From: Apostichopus japonicus
Taxonomy: Eukaryota > Echinodermata > Holothuroidea > Aspidochirotida > Stichopodidae
DNA: 64,000 bases
Assembly (NCBI RefSeq): GCF_037975245.1
Contig: NC_092574.1
Location: forward strand, 6,690,713 to 6,754,712
Reading direction: 5' to 3'
Both the position numbers and the translations under genes were made by a program. The first letter of the stretch is position 1. The number at the start of each line of letters is the position of its first letter. The notes beneath the pieces were generated by a model. That model had not been told where the DNA came from and did no database searches. It worked only from the letters and a program-made list of their open reading frames with translations. Below, one piece after another: positions 47,901-57,700 of the stretch.

Positions 47901-50601
47901 GTGTTGTGAGGTGTGGTGTGGTGTGGTAGAATGCTGTGTAGTGAGGTGTCATGCAGTGTGGTATGGTATGTTTAGGTGTGGTGTTGTGAGGTTCAGTGTG
48001 GTAGGATGCTGTGTGATGAGGAATCATGCAGCATTGTATGATATGTTTAGGTGTGGTGTGGTGTTGTGAGGTGAGGTGTAGTGGAATATTTGGTTGGTGG
48101 AGCTTTTCAGGTATTGTTTGTCATGTAAGCCAACTTTTGGCTGGTGGAGTTTTATCTTCCTGACATAGATATTTCTCTTTGATGATTCATTCGTAGACCA
48201 AAGGAAAAGCTAAATATTTGCCGAAAGAATTCCGGAAAAACTGGAAATTCAAGCTGCCAGCATTAATGGAAGCCGAGTTGAGTAAATCTTCAGGTGTGTT
48301 ACCCTTTACTTTTCTTTTCTCTTTCTTCCAAATTCCACTTTTTGAATGGGGAATTGATTAATGATTCTGGTTACATGAGGCAACTTTAGAATAAATATTT
48401 CTGAATCTTGAAGGGTGCAAAAAGGGCTCTTTAACCTCTGTTTGATGTAGAAAAATAAACTAAATTACAGTTTAATTCTTTATAATTTCTTTTATAAACT
48501 TTCTGTAAACACCACAGCCTTTTCAGGGACCTCACCTCTACTAGAATTATGACTATGAGTTTGTATTTACACCACCTTGACAGACAGGATTCATCATGAA
48601 TGAATGCTCAACTTTATAATAAAGGGGCAGGTTATTCATTTACAAAAGATGAAAGGGTTACACCTGTATATAAAATGATTTGACGTAACAGCTAAATTGA
48701 TATCCATTGTTACTTTTGTCAGGGGTAAGTGTATTGACAGACAACACAGTTGGTATCGCTGCAAGGGTACAAAACAGGGTAAGCTCACCCCCAACTGAGG
48801 TGTTTGCTGGAAAGCTGTCAGACGATCGCCATGACAAAGAGGACCATACCAAGAATAGAGAAGGTAAACAAGGTAAGTTTTGTAATAATACGTAATGTAG
48901 GAGGTAGGAATTTAACATACGAAGCAATGTGTGATAAAGTATGAAAAGAAGGTCGACCACATCACTCCTATTCTTCAGCAACTGCACTGGTTACCTGTTT
49001 CCTACAGGATAAACTTCAAGATCATCCTGCTCACATATAAATCCCTGCATGGATTAGCACCAGAATACATTAGTAACATGATCAGTCGGAAGACCACCAC
49101 CCGCTCTCTCCAAACCTAAAATGAGCTACTGCTCCATGTGCCTAAGTGGAAGCTCAAGTCATTTGGTCAAAGATAGTTTTCTAATGCTGCTCCTACTCTT
49201 TGGAACTCACTTCCACTGCACATCAAGTCGACACCCAACGTTAACATTTTCAAAAACAGACTCAAAACTTATCTATTTTTAACTGCCTTCCCCCAGCACT
49301 AGCGCCACTGAGCATTAGTTTTCCTCTGGATATTGGCGCTATATAAATTTGCATTTATTATTATTATTATTAAACATTGTGAGAAATCAATGTCAATATA
49401 CATAATACATCAAAATGTGAGACTTAATAGCAATGTGTGATAAGGTATGACACATCAAAACATTGTGAGAATTAAATTAAGAATGTGAGACTTAAAAGTG
49501 TGTTAATGCCCATGTGATTGTAGGATACAATGTCAAGTGTAATCAATCTTCCCAAAATGTAATTTCCTGTTATTACATCTCGTTGAAATTGATTTCATAC
49601 AAATCAGAAGAAATGCGGTGCTGGACAGACCGAGTATATTTAATTATTTACAGCTTCTTTTGTTTATGTCTTAGAGACAGAAACAGCCGAGAGGCCAGAG
49701 AAACCTCCATGGACACCCTCAGGAGATAATAACATCAGTGAAGTAATCAGATGGCAGAGGGGTAGAGGTCGAGGTGTTCTCGTTCACAGAGAACCTCACA
49801 GAAATGAAAGATTTAAAGCTGTGAGTAAATCAATCTTAAATCCATTGTTTCGCCGCTGTGCATAGTATTTGAAGCATATTAAAAGGGAGTTTGAAATTGC
49901 AACCAAATGTGTTGGAAATTGGTCCACCTCTTTTCCTAGTCATCCTCATATCAGTTTTGATATGTGGATCTATCTTAGTAAAAAGAACACTATGGACCGT
50001 TTTCTATGGAGGTCAAAGGTTATTTGAGGGCAACAGAATTCAGAGTCCGGAACTCTTTGAAACACGAAGTATAAAGGTTGGATGAACTTCATACTCGATA
50101 TACTTTACTGAGTGCAAACACACTTGTGTTTTTCTGTGTTGATCAAAGGTCATTTGAGGTCATGAAGACCTTGCAAACTGACAGGATAACTCAAGAAGTG
50201 AAACTAGGATGGACTTTATATGCGAATATTAAAAATTGATAGAAATGCTTGAAGCTCGACAAACTCTTACACCGATCGACTACTTTTCATCCTTAGATTA
50301 TTTCACCTTTCAAGATATGTTCAGTTGACTTTGATCCTATTATTCACATCCCTCCCAAGCCAGCCCTTCCCCCCCCCTACACCTTTACCATCTCCCCTAC
50401 ATCCATCCCACCACATCACTCATTATCTTTTCGTTTCAATGACAGGAAGCTACTAATGGCCCTTCTGGGAACGTTACATTCCGTCACAGAGCAGCAGTTG
50501 ATTTCCCTACTTCGGAGGAAGTGAGAGAAATGGAAACGAAAAGAAACCAAGCGCTGAGGAGAAAGGGTGAGATGGAGGAAGACACATTCTCTGGCGACTG
50601 A
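38989..50601 (+). CDS. EXD1: EXD1, Sm-like plus 3'-5' exonuclease-like piRNA-pathway protein, complete
   Basis: Fourteen exons in continuous phase encode 488 residues: 38989-39097, 40070-40138, 40639-40667, 41494-41527, 41853-41935, 42651-42737, 43364-43468, 44823-44903, 45572-45712, 46320-46499, 48197-48293, 48723-48872, 49675-49820, 50446-50601. Residues 1-70 look Sm-like (GEYSGCVHALE, HFFGDEIISLEVI). Residues ~109-306 match the RNase D-type fold: VLHDCRFASDLLF, NVFDTQVADLM, then WQQRPLRIEF and a VAVDVYLSTER end close to vertebrate EXD1. The first catalytic D-x-E motif is absent (AVAFFGSG at its place) and the third motif Tyr is replaced, so it is probably an inactive exonuclease, as reported for mouse EXD1, which acts as an RNA adaptor with TDRD12 in piRNA biogenesis. 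The tail is charged with an RGRGRG segment. A hAT element ends 448 bp before the ATG; introns hold large satellites. Confidence 0.9.
40823..41178. mobile_element. TTAA-flanked miniature inverted-repeat element, copy 1 (EXD1 intron)
   Basis: The left end TTAAAGGCATTGAAGACTC and the right end on the opposite strand TTAAAGGGTGTGAAGACTC form inverted repeats bounded by TTAA. A second copy of the same ~360-bp sequence lies at 52354-52720. TTAA targets suggest the piggyBac or Kolobok superfamilies; the ends are not piggyBac-like CCC. No protein is encoded. Confidence 0.85.
42910..43251. mobile_element. hAT-like miniature element in an EXD1 intron
   Basis: The left end CAGTGATGTACCTAGCA and the right end on the opposite strand CAGTGGCGTACTAAGCA are imperfect inverted repeats. 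Flanks are GTTATCGA (42902-42909) and GTTATCAT (43252-43259), matching at 6 of 8 positions. The interior G/C runs and the GATGCAAAATAG word recall the element at 4319. This is an older, decayed copy, and the target duplication is less certain than in the other elements. Confidence 0.6.
44289..44767. repeat. 48-bp minisatellite, ten copies, in an EXD1 intron
   Basis: Ten tandem copies of a unit starting TTTGATTAAATATATGTTA and containing CACGGTTCCTAGTGTTGTAC. One copy is a base shorter. Because the unit is a multiple of three and has stop-free frames, open frames run through on both strands, but they have no protein character. The array stops about 55 bp before the acceptor of the exon at 44823. 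Confidence 0.95.
46243..46319 (+). promoter_or_regulatory. EXD1: Tandemly duplicated 3' splice site before EXD1 exon 10
   Basis: The segment GATGAAAACAATCACTTGAT...CTTCCAG ending at 46277 is repeated as GATGAAAAACAATCACTTGAT...TTTTCCAG ending at 46319. The exon as predicted uses the second AG. The first AG would lengthen the exon by exactly 42 bases, with no stop, in phase with the preceding exon, adding ADDEKQSLDLFIFQ. Confidence 0.75.
46860..48095. repeat. TG-rich satellite with 162-bp units and a 324-bp higher order (EXD1 intron)
   Basis: GGTTGGTGGGGTTTGGTGAAATTTAGTGG-like landmarks recur at about 46932, 47094, 47256, 47418, 47580 and 47742, a ~162-bp period. Alternate units are more alike (GGGGTTTGG type versus GGAGTTTTG type), giving a 324-bp dimeric repeat. 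The right end (47770-48090) degenerates into shorter GGTGTGGTG/CATGCAGTGTGG repeats. The minus-strand frames through it (His/Thr/Pro-rich) are repeat artefacts. Confidence 0.9.
48955..49374 (+). mobile_element. 5'-truncated LINE fragment (reverse transcriptase 3' end)
   Basis: Translation begins HITPILQQLHWLPVSYRINF and continues with LTYKSLHGLAPEYI, the typical C-terminal end of CR1/L2/Rex-like reverse transcriptases, then AAPTLWNSLPLHIKS after an in-frame stop. It ends GCGCTATATAAATTTGCA followed by an ATT repeat, a usual 3' end for these elements. It is dead: there are internal stops and the 5' part is missing. It lies in an EXD1 intron in the same orientation as the gene. Confidence 0.88.
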
Positions 50602-51661
50602 GATGAAGTATTCAGAGTGTAAAGGGAGGATATCATTAAAGAGACAACACGAAAGAGGTGAAAAAAAGATTGAAAATAACATTTTAGACCTTGTGTTGTT
50701 AATTGACATTGAAGGTTGGTCATAGGACATGAACATGATAAATAGAAAAAAAGAAATTTATACATGCATTCTCATTGCTGTGAAGGAACGTGGATGCAGT
50801 CCTTGTTTTCGTAGTGGAGGCGCCGTGATATCGAAGCTCTACCAAGGACCGGTTGATGATGATTGGCAGCACTAGACTTTTCGGTGATTTCTGATTTCCA
50901 ATCCTTGTCTTGACAAAAATATATTTACTGTCATAACATGGTTCCTAATGTAACAATTTCATAATTCATTGCTTAATGCTCCCAGAAAAAAAAAATTGAA
51001 AGAGGATGAGGAAAACGCTTGATTGTGTTTGGATTCCTCAGAAATGCTATCCCAAATTTGTGTTAAATCAATAATGAATAAATTGTTTTGTATTGTTATC
51101 TTTCTCAGGAAAAGCCAAAAGACTGGTACTCTGCAATCTAAACCATCTCCCAGTGTATAATAATTTCATGAATTTTGTGAAATCATTCACACAATTTTCT
51201 TGTTGAGCCTTTAGTCGGTAATGTGTCATTATCCTGTATGCAATATATTTCATTGGATGCCTGTGTACTTTAATTAGACCAAATGGAGATGAGATGAGAA
51301 TGCTTAGTATCAAGAAAGTATTCAAACTAGATATTACATATTTTAAGTTTTCAAAGTTTTTAAAGGGCATTAATGTAGAAGTATGACGGTGAAATTTTGC
51401 TCTGAAAATTTGTGAAACTGATATTCAAGTTCAAAATTGTGTAGTGAAACATTTTTTTGTGATAAAATCCAGGCAGAGGGGTAAAAGGGACTGCTCTGAA
51501 AAATATTACGGCAATTGTTTCAAATTTCACATTTTCTTTTTAAAACTTTGTACCAAAACATTTTTATCTGAAAGAAACAAAAGTAACATTGTTTTCTGAA
51601 AGTAGTTTTTTTGTGAATAAGAAGTAGCTAGGTCCACACTAATGGAGGAAAGAGAGATAAA
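50602..51661. other. EXD1 3' flank
   Basis: Non-coding DNA after the EXD1 stop, probably including its 3' UTR. ATGAATAAATTG around 51074 could supply a polyadenylation signal. No exon is visible. Confidence 0.45.
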
Positions 51662-52085
51662 TATGATCAAGTGGTTAAGGCAGTGGACTTGTGATCTAAG
51701 GATTACAGGTTCGAGTCCTGGCCAGATCATTACGTTGTGGTCAAGTGGTTAAGGCAGTGGACTTGTGATCTAAGGATTACAGGTTCGAGCTCTGGCCAGA
51801 TCATTACGTTGTGTCCTTGGGCAAGGCACTTTATCTCCATTGCCTCTCTTCACCCAGGTGTATAACTGGGGACTTGCGAGGTAACTTGTTAATATAGTTG
51901 TGTGCACCAGTTTGTGGTTGCACCCTATGGGAAGTTCCCCGGGGACACGTAGATGTGGTGCACTGTAGTGCCCCAGGAGGGATTGTTTGAATTGTGCACA
52001 CTTTGGTGTGTGGGTGTGACAAGTTACCAATGACCAGGGGTAAAAGTGTCATGTGAGGGGGCCTTGGCCTGAAACAAGACTAAAA
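51662..52085 (+). mobile_element. tRNA-derived SINE with a doubled tRNA head
   Basis: Same family as 25449-25832. The tRNA-like head (TCAAGTGGTTAAGGC ... GGTTCGAGTCC) occurs twice in tandem at a 74-bp spacing (from about 51667 and 51741), then the usual body and an A/G-rich tail. The first head is cut off right after its first ~10 body bases (ATTACGTTGTG). The two head copies differ by few bases (GAGTCC versus GAGCTC), so the duplication looks recent. Confidence 0.9.
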
Positions 52086-52353
52086 AAGAGAAGAAAAAAA
52101 GAATGTTTGCCAATCACTTGAAATCAGTGGTCACTAACATTTAGAAAATCTTTGTTTTAGTCATAAACAAAATGTGGCAATGAATCATTGAGTCAAAACC
52201 CGCCGCCTGTACCAAATGTTAAATTTCTCCGGTTAAATGTACGAGTGAGATATTTTAATAACTGCTGTACTTTGGGACCATCAATAAATACTGGATCCAT
52301 GATTGCTAAAATCACTCCCAGAATGCTTCTCAACTTGGTTTTGTGCCCTTTCC

Positions 52354-52720
52354 TTAAAGGCATTGAAGACTCGCCCCAAACCGGGTGCCGCCTCTGAAAA
52401 AGTAAACTTTCCATTGCTTGCAAGTGAAGTTTTTATCTTGTCGCTACAAAATGCAGACAGTAATGAAACATGATAACTTGTTATCTTTTATCTGGACCTG
52501 AGATTTCCATCACTGCTATATGTACACTGTGTTGTGGGTATTGACCATAGCTGCATGTATTGACTGTACACTAGTGTCTAATTACCGACAGTAGCAAGCT
52601 GTGTTTGTTATTTTCTGGGATTGATGGTGGTGTCTAACACTTCTGTTACACCTCATTTGAAACTAGGTCAGATTACCGGCATCAGACGTTTCTTTGTGTG
52701 CGAGTCTTCACTCCCTTTAA
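52354..52720. mobile_element. TTAA-flanked miniature inverted-repeat element, copy 2
   Basis: Second copy of the element at 40823-41178, in the same orientation. Its ends are TTAAAGGCATTGAAGACTC and, on the opposite strand, TTAAAGGGAGTGAAGACTC, both bounded by TTAA. The two copies align over their whole length with scattered substitutions and small indels. It sits between the convergent EXD1 and OCA2 genes. Confidence 0.85.
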
Positions 52721-54772
52721 TAACACCACTGTTAAATATTCTATTCTCCATAACAGTAAGAAATTATGATCATGCGATTCAGAAACATGTACACCCCATG
52801 GTGCATTGATTTTTTTTTGAGGAGGTGTAGTAATTGTTTGTTTTTAGTACAGAGGATTAAATCAATGAAGTCTCTATGAAGTTAAGTCAAATTTTAAGGT
52901 TAAAATGTACTGAAGAATTTTAAAAATCCTTATCTTTGAGTATAGTTGTTCATGCCTTGCAGCTGAGCTATTATTTCGAAAGAAATGTTCCTATTTAAAG
53001 TTTTGGTTGGAAAAAAAAAATTAAATTTAAAACTTTCTGATGAGTTTTTTTTTAAGAGTTGAAAAAAGGGGAAATTTACTTGGCAGATTGGGTTAAGAGG
53101 TCATGTTTTTAAAAGTGTTTATCTTCCCATTGTATTTGATGAGATGCACACACATGATTGGTCAGGCTAGGGTGAGTGGCAAACCCAACAACCATCATCA
53201 TGGAAATGTTTGTGAACAACAACTCGTCTCAAACTGCTTAGAGAAATATTGTTCCATTTGCATGATACCATGGTTTTAATCACACAAGACTTTAGCAAGT
53301 CTAACTATGACATCATCAAGCCACTTCATGTGTTACTGCAATGCTAAAGGTCCTTGGTAGATGGATTTTTTCAAGGCTTTTCTTAGCATTTTGGAGTTTT
53401 TCACTGAGAGTATATCTATTATTTAAGGTAAAGGTGAGAGTTTGGTTTGCCTCTAAAGGAAATAAAAGTCGTCAAGTTACTGGACGAAAGTAATAATAAC
53501 AAAGATTTGTTGTTTCCATGCATAGTAAAGCTGAAAATAATTTCAACATATTAAAGAGTAGTCAATGAAACAAAAGGTACAGTTGGTTTGATTATTTGTA
53601 TTCTATAAGCCTTATTACACTTTCATTTCATTTCACTTACATTACACTTACATTTATATTTCATTTTACATTTCAAGTTAAAATATATGTAAACATTTTA
53701 CCAAAGTTTTAAATAGTTTATATAACAATAAAGGAGTTTATATAACAATAAAGGATTCACAAATAAAAAGAATTTTCAGAGTTTCATAAACCTCTATCCA
53801 ATTATACATTCAAACATATGTTTATTATGTCACAAACGTACCAATATAAATTGCTCTGAAGTGTACTTTTACAAACGTTCTCAGCTGCTCTGAGCATTGT
53901 GCAGAAAAGTTAAGACATCAAAAAGTGGAGAATGTTGTTTAGATCTTAAAGAATCTTCTTTTTTTATCGAGGTAAGCAACGAAAATGGACAGTAGAGGAT
54001 GAAAGTCTGTTTGTCTGTAAAGATAGTTTGTTTACTCCTCAAGCAATTTGAACAATTATAGTCGACGAGTGTCTACCAGGGACTAGCCTGGGGTAAACAA
54101 AATCACAGAACTTTGCAAAAAATTGCGGTATAGGCTCCAGTTTGAGTATGGTACAGTGTGTTAGGATAATAGTTAGGATAAAGCTCATGCCTGGTCAACT
54201 GTTACAACAACAAGGAAACTTACGGCTGTTTGGGTAATCACGATGTAAGCAGAAGAAACTCCATTAATCATCCTCTTATTAAATGACATTTTCTCTGCCT
54301 AATGATTTTTGTCCTTTTGTGTGAAATGTGTTCTCCATTTCTTTCAAATATTGGTGGGAAAAAATATTTTTACTCTGCATTTTATTCTTCAATAAATATG
54401 TACAACTATATTTTCAAGGCAAAGGACTAAAAAGGGTTAGTTCATAAAAAAAATTGTTAGACGGGGAAACTTCCATGGAAAATGTTTATGTGTTTATCGA
54501 AAGTTTATACAAAAAATTTACCCTGCAGATGAGAGACCATACTTACCCTAATTTTCATACATACATACCCTGTATTGAAATAAAGATTGGCAGCTAAGTA
54601 GGGCTTAGGAGAATATTAATTGTTTCCAAGAGCTTTAACAAAGGATTTAGAAAAGGTTTACCACAAGCATCCACGTGGTTACCTCAGTTGTTTTCTTTCT
54701 GTCTTTTAAAATCGTTTCTGCAAATATTAATATTGTAAATATTCCAGTTTATGATATGTCTTTGAATACTGA
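52721..54772. other. Intergenic / OCA2 3' region
   Basis: AT-rich DNA with no supportable exon or named repeat. The right part is probably the 3' UTR of the minus-strand OCA2 gene. Confidence 0.45.
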
Positions 54773-57700
54773 TCATGAGTTCCAACCGAGCCAACTGTGA
54801 CAAATCAAGAGGTAGATCATAGCGACGAAAGTAGTACCGAGCATCATGGGAAATCCAACTCTGTCAAAAGAAAGAAAGAAATAGACCAGCGGAATGATGT
54901 TAAATCCTGACAGGGATATTCCAGGCATCAATTGTGTGACATCTTATAGGTAGTTAAAAAATATTCCACTTAGTATAACTCATTTTATATTTCTACCAAA
55001 AAAACACTAGGTATGGGTTATTTCAGAATAACTTAGGTTTGCTGTATAAACCCTACTTTTGCAAAATCAGGAAAAAATAACATTTCATCATTGTCAATGA
55101 TCTTTTGATAGGAAGGCTTTCTATAAATGTTCCTCATTTGTCAAAACTAGAAATGTGTCCACTTATTGTACTGTTTGCTTAAAAAGCTGTAATTCACGAG
55201 GAATTGAGGTTTATTGAAAAATGACAAATTTTATAAGAGGAAATATTTATCTATTTTTGTTTTATACCTTACTCTGTTAAACATTTGTACAGTTATGGGC
55301 AAAACAACAATATGTTCAACTAATTTGTTAATGATGATGTCACTCACTCTGCTTTTGCAAGATACAAATGATAAAATTTCACTTTAACTAACACATCTTG
55401 TAGATTAAACAAAAATATTTTGTAAGGATTTCCGTAATTATCGCAATGCATCATGCAACTTTCGAGGTCATGTGCATTAACCTCAATATTTAGCATGCTA
55501 GAAATCACTTTTTAAGTTTATTAATAATGCTTTTCTGAGTATAGTTTGGGTATCAAATATTAGTCCCAGGCAACCCTATTTTTCAGGGTGGGTATAAACC
55601 ACTTTTTAGTGAAATACGGTTTGTCGAAATTTGAGCATGGGTGACCATTTTCTGACTTTCTAGAATATATCTGGAGGCAAAATACTGATGTAAACACTTT
55701 AAACACACGCACACACACTGTGAGAGAAATACTCACTTTGTAAACTCTATGAAAGAAAATGGGTAACCATGTTGTTGGGCGATACCGGCGCAGACGACAT
55801 TGGCCGAGGCACCAATTAGGGTTCCATTCCCACCGAGGCAAGCTCCAAACGCCAATGCCCACACCATTGGTTCCAGAGGGAGGCCTAGCTCTGAGTTTTC
55901 ACTCAATGATATGATGATAGGGACCTGTAGGGAAGACATTAGTGAATGATGTAAAACATATCATCTTTAAATTATAAGCCCATCTCACAAATTTTGGTAC
56001 CAGAACAATGCTACAGATCATAAAATTGTTCCCTTACCTTTGTCCACCTGTGCCCTAGCTGCCCTACCCTTCCCCCCACACCCCATTCACTAATCACAAG
56101 TTAGCAAAGAAACCGACCCAACAACTCCATAATGTCACTTTCGGCCATCTTTGTCACCGTGGTTACATACCATTGCTGTAGTAAAAGGAATGTTGTCAAT
56201 GAAGGAGGAGGCCAATGCAGACACCCATAGAATCAAAATGATGGCAACAGTGAGTCGACTCTCCTCTTGAACAACCTGGGGAGCAAGACGAAACGTGACA
56301 CTTGACTTCATCTTATGTATTTCGACAATTTTTAATCTAAAAAGCCTTACACAAGTATATAGGGTATAAATAGGAATTATGGAAAGGGCATATCGCAAAA
56401 TGATTCTTGTAGAGGACACAAATACTTGTTCTATTTTGATCATTTCACATGATCAGTCCACATGATGAAGATGACACATAAATCATGATCAACTCACATG
56501 ATCCAGAAATTTTAACCACATAAATTATAAGGTTATATGGTCGAGATATGTAACCCATTAAGTTAGTTCATGTGATTATTACACAGTTCTCTGTACATAA
56601 GATGATATAAATGATTTATGTTTACTTCTGAACTACATCGTCAGTTTGTACCAACCAGACTACTTAAGATTATATGATCCAGATAAGTAATCACCCATAA
56701 AGTTCATGTGGTTATTACACAGAATTCTGTACATATAAAGATGATATATGAATGATATGATATGTTTACATCTAAACTACATCGTCAGTTTGTACCAACC
56801 AGACTTCAATTAGATTATATACTCTAGATAATCACCCATAAAGATAAAGTTAGTTTGTGTGATTATAACATGGAATTCTGTACATGGGATGATATATGTT
56901 TACACCTAAACTACATTGTCAGTTTGTACCAACCAGACTTCATTTAGATTATATGATCCAGATATGTAATCATCTATAAAGTTAGTTCATGTGATTACAT
57001 GAGTCTGTTCATAGGATTATATTAAATTTTTACACGTTGACATCCCTATGTTCCGACGTCTCTATGTTCTGACAAAGAGAAAACATTTTTGGACTCATTA
57101 TTTTTTTTGACCAACATTTTTTTCTGCAAATTTTTTTATCCAAAAATTTGGTTGTACCAAGAAGACTAGTTTTGTGACCCCAATTTTTTTGGACCAATTT
57201 GTTTTGGACCCACATTTTTCGGACTAATTTTTTTTTGGGGGGCCACCAAATTCTTTTCACGAAAATGAAAAGGGGGCCAAAGTTTGTTATGACCCAAATA
57301 GTGCTTATGACCATTATATGCTTGTGACCCGAAATTTAATTGTTTGTACTCAAATTTGTTTGGACCATAATCGTTTTGGGCCAAAAAAAATTTGGTCCGA
57401 AAACATGCATGGTCAAGAAAAATTCTAATTAAAAAATATTTTGGTCACAAAAAAATTTGGCCCGAAAAAATTTGGTCTGAAAACATGTTGGTCAAATAAA
57501 ATGTTGGTCAAAAAATGCTGGGTCCGAAAAATTTGGGTCCGAAAAAAAGTTGGTAAAAAAAAATTATGAGTCCAAAAATTATTTTGTATTGTTGGAACTT
57601 ACAGACGTTGGAAAATAAAGAAGTAACCGTTTACACCTTAACTACCACTATTGGTTTATATGATCCTGATATGTAATCTTAAGAACAACATGATTTCATT

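Noticed and set aside
57030-57384. Lys/Trp-rich minus-strand open frames
   Set aside because: They come from A/T homopolymers and GGTCC words in the low-complexity foldback region.
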